Origin: Ascoidea tarda (nom. inval.)
Lineage: Eukaryota; Ascomycota; Saccharomycetes; Ascoideales; Ascoideaceae
Assembly: GCA_030560485.1 (NCBI GenBank)
Contig: JAKTTS010000019.1
Location: forward strand, 1-64,000
DNA length: 64,000 nt
Reading direction: 5' to 3'
Shown here: one piece after another, positions 38,756-49,100 of the stretch
Numbering within the stretch: the stretch's first letter is position 1
Layout: every line of letters starts with the position of its first letter
Translations under genes and position numbers: made by a program
Notes under the pieces: generated by a model
Seen by the model: only the letters and a program-made list of their open reading frames with translations
Told to the model about the DNA's origin: nothing
Databases searched by the model: none

Positions 38756-41684
38756 ATGTCCTTGGTTCTTTACAACAACGACTCGCCCAGTGTTGTTCTG
38801 TATGTTCTTTTTCTATCTGTTCCTGGCTGCCTCCAGAATTGTCGCTTTTATTGCTACTAACACTTGCATCTCCCTCAACTGTTCAATCTCGATCTTTGAA
38901 TTCCCTGTCAATTCATCGATCGATTATTTGTTAATTGATTTTACTTATTTCGTTTCTAATTAATCATTTTCTGTTTTTTTCGAGTTTGCATCGATTATTA
39001 GACATGATCCCTCAAGAAATGCCTTAGTTTTACACGATTCTTCTTCGAATCGTTACCAATTATTAACAATTGATTCCTCCCCCTTGAATTTGAACACTAA
39101 CCCAACAAACGATAATATCTATAATGATCATGAACATGAACATGAACATGACCAAAACGATCAAAATGATCAAAATTCTTTGACTTTAATTGATCATTCA
39201 GATTACAAGTGTCCGAGTTGTGGTTCAATTTTAAATAATACTAATATTAATAACATCAACATTAACGATAATAATAACAAGGAAAATCACCATAACACTA
39301 CTCAAGATAATGAAAATCAAAACAATAACACCAGTCTTATTAATTTAAATCAAAATTACTATTATAATAATTATAATAATTATAATATTAATCAAAACTC
39401 GAGATACATCAATCTAAACTACTTCAAATTATTAGCTGCTTCGTCTCAAAATAATGATCCAAATCTCTCCTCTGTCTCTTTATCTTCTCCCCAAATTTTA
39501 CCAAACTCAACTTCATCTCCAAACTCATACCCAAACTCAAACCAAGTATCGAGATTCTCTTCAATTCATTCAAATCTATCTGATTTAAGATCAAACTCAA
39601 ATGTCAACCTAAATAATTTAATCATCTCAAATAATAATAATATCAATAATATTAATAACAACAATAATAATAATAATAACGTTAATATCAATATTAATCT
39701 TGAAAATGCTGATCCCTCAACAATATCAGAAGAATTGCCTTCAAATTTATTTACTCAAAACTATTTTGAAAAATTCTTCAAAATTAATAAATTACTAGGT
39801 CAGGGCGCCAACGGCATTGTTTATAAAGTTGAACATTTTATAAACGACTTTTCTCTAGGCTTTTTTGCTTTGAAAAAGATCCCCATTGGCAATTCCTCAA
39901 ACTTGAAAAAAATACTCAACGAAGTAGAGCTACTATGCATCCTAAGTCACTCAAATTTAAATCTAGTCAAATATAATCATGTTTGGTTGGAAATCGACTC
40001 AATGTCTCAATTCGGTCCAAAGATCCCATGTGCTTTCATATTAACTGAATATTGTGACGGAGGCAATTTAGAAGAATTAGTCAACGATTTTATCAATCCC
40101 AAACTATCAACAAATGAAATCAAAAACATTATTAGACAAAAGAGAAAATTGAAAAAAATCAATAAAAATAAAGACAGCTTAAACTCATTTCCTCAAATTC
40201 AAACAAGATTATTAAATTATCTAGAAATTTTAAAATTCTTCAAAGACACAACAAGTGGTGTAAACCAATTGCATAAAAACCATATTATTCATAGAGATTT
40301 AAAACCTTCCAATTGCTTATTATCTTATAAATATGATTTCAAAAAGTTTTCTCAACTTGATTTCAATTACAATAGTAATAATAAAAATAATAAAAATAAA
40401 TGTATACAATTTTTAAACTCGTTACCAACTGTTTTTATATCGGATTTCGGTGAAAGCCAATTTGAAGGCAATAAAAGAGCTTCAACGGGCTCAACAGGTA
40501 CACTAGAATTTGTTGCTCCTGAATTGTTATTACCAAATAATTACATTTCCATTAACAATACTAATAAAAGCATAAATAATTTAGATGTGTTTGGTCATAA
40601 AAAATACCAAAACTTGAACGAATTCAACAAGAAAACCGATATCTTTGGATTGGGAATGATTTTATTTTTTTTATGTTTTGGAAAACTTCCATACTCTGCT
40701 AGTTTATTGAACGACGAAGAAGACCAAGAGTATCGTGAATTGAAAAACGAAATAATAAAATTCAATATAAAGAAATTTTTCCAGTCAAATGTATTTAAAA
40801 GGGAATACTACCGAAGAGATTTGCCATTGGAAATTTATGTTTTGCTAGAATCGTTATTAAATTACGATGCAGATAAGAGACCATTAACTGAAAATATTCT
40901 AATAACGATCGATCATTTGATTGAAAGGGAAATTTTATCAAACGATGAAAACTCTCAAAAGGATTTTACAAATATTGTCAATGAGAAAGATAAAGGGAAA
41001 GCAAAAGAAAAAGCAAAAGGGAAAGGAAAAGGGAAAGAGAAAGGGAAAGGAAAAGGGAAAGAGAAAGGGAAAGGGAAAGAGAAAGAGAAAGAGAAGGAAA
41101 AAAAGAACGGCGATCATGATAATTCGGATGGCAACTCGGTTATTTCGTTTTCAGAAAAAGAAGTTGAAAAAGAAAATATTAATCCGGCAAAGGAAAGAAG
41201 ACTTTCGCTCCACAATAGTTCTGAATTGAGCTCGAAAATTCAATCCAGAAGACTCTCAGAGTCAATATTAAAATCGTATAAAAACTCTGCATTTATCAAA
41301 GAGCAATTCTTCATATTTGAAAAATACGTTTACTCAAAAGAAACCATTAAAGGTATTCTCTGGAAGTTGCTTTTGCTTTACATTGAGTTTCGCATCACCC
41401 GAATATTTTGTGGAAAGCTCTTTGAAATATTTTTGAAAAGCAATACGAGTGAAAGTGAGGGTTCTGTATATCTCTTGGATAAGACAGATATGTTTCTAAG
41501 CATGTTAGGTTCAAGTGACAGCGCTGTTTCAAGACGATACCTCCTCAATATGATTGTGTTCAACTACTTCTTCCTTGGGGTCTCTGTTCCATTTCCCGCC
41601 GGCTATGCTCTCGTGCTCACAGGTGTGCTATTTGTAGTTGACATGTGCATTATAGGCACATTCTACCTATTGAAATTGTTTTGA
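38756..41684 (+). CDS. IKS1: Protein kinase Iks1, two exons
   Basis: Exon 1 is 38756-38799 (MSLVLYNNDSPSVV plus CT), intron 38800-39001 (202 nt; GTATGT, TACTAAC at 38855-38861, TTAG acceptor), exon 2 39002-41684; total 908 residues. Without the exon the frame lacks any ATG before the kinase domain. The junction gives VVLHDPSRNALVLHD. A CxxC pair (YKCPSCGS) lies near residue 88. The kinase domain has GQGANGIVYK, catalytic K306, IIHRDLKPSN (HRD 445-447), SDFGES and VAPELL, plus the Iks1-type insert WLEIDSMSQFGPKIPCAF. A Lys/Glu/Gly repeat (about 675-720) and two to three hydrophobic C-terminal segments suggest membrane attachment. The substrate is unknown. Confidence 0.85.
41015..41107 (+). repeat. 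93-nt uninterrupted purine tract in IKS1
   Basis: Tandem AAAGGGAAAGAGAAAGGG-type units encode a Lys/Gly/Glu repeat. The strand is purine-only for the whole interval, so triplex or polymerase slippage is plausible. Confidence 0.85.
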
Positions 41685-43130
41685 ATGAAAGCGAAGAGTG
41701 ATGATGCCTTTTTATCACTTTCAAAAGAGCCAAAGTAGCCAATTCGAACAGAACCGGGCCCGCAGCAGTGGTGCGTTGGGCTCATGCGCCACCTGCGTCA
41801 TCGATTTTGGTTTTTTCCCACCGCTGTGGATCAACGCGCTGTTTCGCGACTGCAAAGTGCGTGAGGAGCGTGAGGAGCGTGTGAGAAGCGCGTGAGGGAC
41901 GCGAGAAGCGGTTGTGTGTATTTGCAACTGGAGCTGCTTCTTCGGCAGGACAACAACAACAACAACAGCAGCAGCAGCAGTAGTAGTAATAGAAGAAACA
42001 GTGCCGGCAAAAACAGCTGCCTCTTTGGAACAGCACTGAAATACAGAGGTGAGTGACTGCCCTTGCTGGCCAAGAAGCAGTTGACCCAAGCTGCGATTGC
42101 TGAGATGATGACAAAGCAGCAAAAGCAGCAAAAGCAGCAGAAGCAGCAGAAGGACTCGAAAACCAGCTTGCTACTAAGGAGGACGGGCACGGAATTGATA
42201 GTGAGAGGCTGCTGCTGGCGAGAGAGGGCTGTTTGGGGGGCTGTTTAAGGTCTCTGCTTCTTCTGCTGTCTCTGCTGCTGTGGAACTGCGCTACCTCTGC
42301 TGGAGACAACGACGACGTTTCTGGAGCAGCTGGGTCTGGTTTCCGACCAGCTCCAGCTGCCTGCTGGGCCCTCAGAGGCTTTTCTCGTCCTGTGTCGTCT
42401 TCTTGTCTGCGCTGTGCACAATTCAGATGTTTAGATAGACATAGTAAACAAAATATTCAAACTGCATTTTGCTACATGTATCATATAAAAGGAAAAAAAA
42501 TCTGTATGCTCTTTTATTACTTTACCTATTTTCCACTTCTTCACTTATCTTTATATCTTGGTGCTTTGGAGTAATACTAATCAATTAGCACCTCTACAGC
42601 TCCTCGTTCCCACTCTCGTCCTCCACCTCCAGCTCTTCTACAGGCGTTTACTGTGGTCCAGTCATATTGGCACCTTTAAATATATATATATATATAAAAT
42701 CCAATCACCAATCTTAATTTCGTCACTATTTCTACTTTTTGGTTTTTCTCTATTTTTCTTCACTCTCTCTTGCATTTTATAATTTACAATCAATTTATCT
42801 CATATTATATACTATACTCATTTCATTTCATTTCACTTTTCTTGATTCAATTTTTTCCACATCATTTTCATTTTCGTTTCCATCTCATTTTCTTTTTTTT
42901 ATTGTTTTCATTTTTACACTGCCTGTTCTCACTCTTTTTCTAACATCCATACTTAATTACTCTAGTTTTGGGTATCCAAATTTTATACTCCATCATTCCT
43001 AACACCACTGCTACTGCTACTAGTAATTACAATTACAATTACAATTACAATTATAATATAACAATAACATTATTATTGTTATTATTACTACTAATATATT
43101 AATAATTTGATTATAAACAGATTTATAGTC
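41685..43130. promoter_or_regulatory. Long IKS1-to-RRM-gene spacer, GC-rich with trinucleotide repeats
   Basis: From 41740 to about 42420 the DNA is GC-rich. It carries GTGAGGAGC repeats (about 41860-41895), CAACAACAGCAGCAG then AGTAGT (about 41949-41990), and AAGCAGCAAAAGCAGCAG (about 42114-42152). Overlapping ORFs on both strands there encode only low-complexity sequence. A (TA)n stretch at about 42680-42697 may be the TATA element of the gene at 43131. The remaining 430 bp are pyrimidine-rich leader ending TAAACAG near 43120, which could be the acceptor of a 5'-UTR intron. No coding gene is supported. Confidence 0.5.
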
Positions 43131-46100
43131 ATGAATCTAGACATAAATAAGGACTTGGATGCCAATAAGGATAAGGATAAAGATCTGGATTTAAATTTAG
43201 ATTTACATACCAAATCAGATTTAGATTTAGATTCAGATTGCGATTCAAATATGGGTATAAATATAGGTATAAACATGGATTTAAACATCAATTCTTCTGA
43301 ATTCAACAACTCAAACAATATTCATTCATACTTCCCACTATTCGACTATCAGCTACACTTATCTCACATCTCTCTAACTAATAATATTCCTCTAAAAACG
43401 TTTTTCCAACTATATGGCTCAGACTTTAGTATAAATAAAAATATCAAAAACATTAATAAAAATATTTTATCCACAATCAAACAAAACTATATATTATTCT
43501 CCATTCGCTTTTTCCTCCAAATCTTCAATTCAAATTACAACCAAATCAACCACCACTCTGATCAGAACGACCTGACTGATCAGCTATTTTCCATTAAAAA
43601 TGCTCACCTAATTTTTCATCAATCAAACCTCCACCATTTGCTAAGCATCTTGCTCACTCATCTACTATCTTCCCATTCTTACTTCATATCAATCAATGAA
43701 GCTAAATCAATATTTATCAAAGTTTTAAAAATTCTAATCAAAAAGAACAAATTAAATTATTTCAAAAAAAATATTAACAACAATAACAATTTTACTAAAA
43801 AAAACAAATCACAATTTTTTTTCATTTTAAATGAAAACTATAAATTCTTGAACCACTTTTTTAATAATAATTCTATTCAAATTGATGAAAATTCTTTGCT
43901 ACTCAATTTATTGAATTTTTTACCTCTAAATAAAGTATTTGATCAAAATGATTCAACCACCACTAACAATAACAAGTTATTAATATGCAGCCACAATTTA
44001 CTCAACTATCTTCCAAATGCCTCCAATAACCATCCCATAATATACTGTTCGAAAACTACTCCTGATAATCACAACGATTATTTCTACTTGGTCGATGCCG
44101 ACCCCAAAAATTTTGTTTCAAAAAATTCTATAAATCTCTTTAAAACCACCATAAAAACCTCTGATCAGCCTGAAATTGTCACTGAAACTAACCCCCAAAC
44201 TACCACTGACGTTAATGAGCAATCCAGCAATGTGACCAATGATGAAACCATCACCGATAAAGAATATGATAACAACAGCGATGATAGTAGTGATGACAAC
44301 ACTAATGATAGTATCAATGAACACAGCGATGAAAATAATCATGAAACCATTCTGAAACAAGTTTTCGAAACTCATAATAATAAAAATAATGCCAAAATTA
44401 CTAAACCCTCCGATGAAAGTAAAGAAGAAAAAATTGGCAACAACAGTGGCAAGATTGTTAAATATATGTACAATTCTAATGACAAAACAGTCAAATCTAA
44501 TCAAGTCGACAATGAACTCAACAATGAAGTCGACAATGAAGTTGATGATAAAACTGATGATAAAATTGATAACGATGCTGAAAACAAAAATAAAAAAACT
44601 TTCTTCAATGCTGACAAGTTCATAATTGTCACCTATGATAAGAAATCTAATAACATGATTAAATCCAACAACAAAAATAACTCTCAAAAAATTAAAAACA
44701 ACAAGAAATCAGATTTCAACAATTCCATCAATCTCGCAAATTCTCTCACTAATCGCCATGAACAGCATCCTAAAAATAATATTCAAATTTCAGAATCTAG
44801 AAAAAGAAAAAGACGCCCTGGTAGACCCAAAAAAATTTCTTCCAATAATATTCTAGACGATAAACCAAAATTAAACACAAAGACTAGAGAAAATAGAAAA
44901 AAAAGAAAGCTATATTACGAATATGTCCCTGAAAACTCAAGTTTAAGCATTGAATCAAAAAAAAAACTTCAAGATAAACTGATTCTATCAATTGAAAACA
45001 TAATTGACCAGCCTAGAAAAAGAAGACATATTTCATATGATGAAAATAACAAAAGAAAAGTTGTTGTCTCTAATAACACCCAAAATAATAATTTGAGTAC
45101 TGATGATGATAATCTTATTGTTGAGCTTAACAAAAAACAAAGTCACATTAAAATCAAAAACAAAATAGATTCTAACATTAAGGATAAAAATGATTTAGAC
45201 AAATTTAAAGAAAATATTAAAGACAATAGCCAAATCACTGACAGCCAAATCACTGACAGCCAAATCACTGACAGCCAAATCACTGACAGCCAAATCACTG
45301 ACAGCCAAATCACTGACAGCCAAATCACTGACAGCCAAATCACCGAGAGCCAAATCACTGAAAAAATAAATACTAACAAAAGTAAGGAAGAATGCAATTC
45401 CAATACGCATATTGAGAAAGATTCAATGAAACCTAGTAGAAAGAAAAACGACATTCAGAGTGGTAATAGGAATACTAACAGAAGAGCTATTAAACCTTTA
45501 CAAATCACTATAACTTTAAAAGAGATTAAAAGAATAATTAGAAAAGATATTGCAGATTATAATATAGGTTCTAGAAATGTGAGACATATTGTTCCTTTGA
45601 ATAGCACTATTATCAAAAACCATAATTTAAGGTTTAATTCAAAAAATTTAGAAAATACTCAATCAGATAATTATTTGAATGATAAAATAAATCCTTTCGA
45701 TTTCAATAATAAAATCACAAACAATGAAGATCTCAATGGTCATAATGTTTCCAAAACTTTCAATAATAATGACAATCTGCATACAAACGATAAAACAACC
45801 AATCATAAAAATAATTATGAAAATTGCAATAATAATTATATTGATGACTCAAGCAACAAAACCAAAGAAGGTAAAAAAAGTAATGAAAGTGAAAATGAAG
45901 ACAAAAATAAAACCACAGACATGAATAAAATTGAAAATGACGTTTTAGTAGGAAGCAATCTCATTATTAAAAAAAATACTATTGAACAAAACTTGTCGAA
46001 AAACCATAATGTGGAGAATAATATTGGAAGTGCTGATAAAAATCATACACCAATCCCAGCAATTCAAAATAAGCCTAGTACAAATTTGCTAATAAATTTG

Positions 46101-49100
46101 CCTAAAAACACTCTGGCTCAACCTTCACTCAAAACGAAGACAATTTCTAAAACACAAAAGAGAGATTTTGTGCCAAATACAGAATACAGAATGGTATTAA
46201 GGTCCAGTAAGAATTTAATTAAAGGAAAGCAAATAGGTCCATTGAAACAAAATGAAAAAAATAATGAAAAAAATAAGGACAATATTGCTAAAAGGGTAGA
46301 AACAAAACCTAAGAATATTAATGAGAATATTAATAATATTGAAAAAAATATTGAAAAAAATATTGAAAATGATATCAATGAAACGGTTGAAAAGGGATCC
46401 AAAGAAAAATCTATAAAGAAAATTAAGAGAAATATTGATTATATAAAAAAAATTAATAGAAAGAATACTGAACAAAAAGAAAATAGTACAAGGGAAGCAA
46501 ATGATAAATTAAATCAGAACACACTACTCAAAAAGCCCATTAACAAAAATAACAGAAAAAGCGAAAGAGAAACAAATATCAAAAGGAAACTTCAAGAAAT
46601 TGAAGAAATTAAAAAGCAAATCAAAAAAGTTGAAAAGGAAATTGAAAAAGCCAAAAAATCTAAAAATCCTCAAATTGAAAATGAAATTGAAATTGAAAAT
46701 CAGGATAAAACCCACGCTCGAAATGAGGTTTTAAATTTGAGTGGGAATTTTATTAACTATAATGATAATGATTTATTTATGAATAATAATAATAAAGAAA
46801 AGGATTTTGATATTGTATCTATAAGAAAAAATAAAAATGAAAATAAAAATGAAAATGAAAATAGAAAGGAAAAAAGAAAGGAAAAGGAAAAGGAAAAGAA
46901 AGCTGATGGCAATAGCGAAATCCAAGCCCTTGAATACAATTGTGATGAACCCATATTTGAGATTTCTTCTTACCCGAAGATGGTTCATGGTCCCGCAAAA
47001 ACAAACAAGGAAATCAATGATAATAAAACAGAACTAAACACAGAACAAATACAGAAACATAAATTTGAATGTGCAGGAGGAAATTTCAGTCAGTTTCCAA
47101 TACCAAATTATAAATCAAAAACCAAAAAGACAAGATCAAGACCAGTAAATGAAAAAAATAAGGAAAGGGAGACAATTAAGGATTCTTTGAAAGAGCAAAA
47201 AAGGATAGCTCGTTTGGAGTTGCAAGAAAAGTATTTTGAAAAATTGCAAGCAGTATACAAAATCACTATTGATGCGCAACCTGATTTTTTGAATCAATTA
47301 AGTCCGGACAGTTATTTGTTCAAAAAAATAAAAAGAACATTAAAAGAGAAAAAAAAATTAATTGAAACAATTACATTCAGCGACACTGATCATTTGGATT
47401 TTCGAGATAATCCTGAGTTATATGATATGCTAATGATCAATGATCTTAAAGGCAAATACAATGAAGCTGTAAAAGATATTATTAATTATGAAAATTATGA
47501 CAGATACTTCAACGAAACAGATTTATTTTATAATAAGTTTGATAGAAAAGATGGGGTTCTAACAAACAATCAAGTTCCAGCAGCTGTTTTACCTTTATTA
47601 GATAAAGCATTTCATAAAGTTGTTGATTATAGTACTGAATCGATTGAGAACGAAGATATGATTTTCTCCATTGATGAGTATTTTGCAAATAGTGAAAACC
47701 AGTCAATGATTAATTTTCAAATTCAACAATTTCCAGAAATTTCAAAGAAAATTTTAGAAATTGTGGCCAAAAGACAAGAGATTCCATCAACCTATAATCT
47801 TAATAGGCTTTTTATTTTGAATGAATTCCATAAAGATGAAGAATTTTATTCGATTTATAAAAAAGATTATGACGAGAAGACGAACAAAAAGGATTTGAAA
47901 TTGAATGAACTTTTTTTGTATTTATGTTTTAGAAATTGTATTATAAGTGGAAGAGAGGAATATCAGCGTCAATTTGATTATCAATATCAACAGTACCAAA
48001 GACAAAATCTAAATAAAGAGAGGGAAAATGAAAATAACCAAGACAAAAACAAAGACATAAATAAAGATCTGAACTCAAAAGTAAACTCTCGACCATGTTC
48101 TCAAATGTGTTTCAACCAAATTTCAAAACCAGTTTTGAGTTTTCAAACTCCAGATTGTTGTGATACAAAACAGAATAATCAAGAAAATCAAAGTCAGTCT
48201 TCAAGATGCAATTCACTTTCAAGTGCAAAAGAATGTTCAGCTGGAAGCTTCAATACAAATAAAGGTTATACTACTGCCGATAGTTCAAACTCTGAGTCAC
48301 ATAGTGATAAGAAAAATATCAAAAATATCAAAAATATTAATAATAATAACCAAACTTCTTATTCGGTTCAAAATGGGGATGAAATTGAAATTGATGTTTT
48401 AGAGGTGTTTGAAAACATTAATTCCAAGAGAAATCAAGATCAAACAATAGACCCGACTGATGGCAAAGTTTGTAATGAAAAAGAACTTTATGATGAAAAT
48501 TCAAATTCCAGTAATAAAAAACAAAATCTAAAGTTGAATACAAATAAAGATTCACAACCGGTTTTAGGTGTTAGATCCAATTTTGATTTCAACGAAACAT
48601 TTAAAAGCAATTTAAATAATAATTTTAGTGTTAATCAGAACACAGATCCTCATTATAACCCTAATTATATTAACCCATATTCAAATATAGGGTACAATGC
48701 CGATCCTAATGGTGGTTTTACTTTTAATAATCCCAATTATACTTACCATAATTATAATGGGGAGAATTATGGATTTCAAAATTACAATAATGTCAATTAC
48801 AATTATAGTAATGTTAATTACAATTACAATAATGGAAGTTATAATAACCAAAATTACAGCAGTTTGAATTATAACAATACTGGTTATAGTAATCCCGGGT
48901 ACAGTAACGCAAATTATAATCCCAATTACAATTTTGGAAATGCAGCAGTTAATAATCCTAATTATGCTGATGGGGAATTTGGTGTTAATTTTGGAATTAA
49001 TTTTGATTCTTATCTTGCACCGAATTATAATGATTATTATGAGTCCAATATAAATAGAAATGGATATAAGGGGTTAAGCAGATATATGGATGGGTATTAT

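Noticed and set aside
41721-42309. Overlapping ORFs of 119-175 codons on the minus strand
   Set aside because: They consist of Cys/Ser/Leu low-complexity sequence from CAG/CAA/AGT repeats, with competing frames in both directions.
45228-45362. CRISPR-like regular repeats
   Set aside because: There are no spacers; the units are contiguous and coding in a eukaryotic gene.
45143-45454. Hydrophobic repeat protein on the minus strand
   Set aside because: It is the antisense shadow of the SQIT minisatellite in the giant gene.
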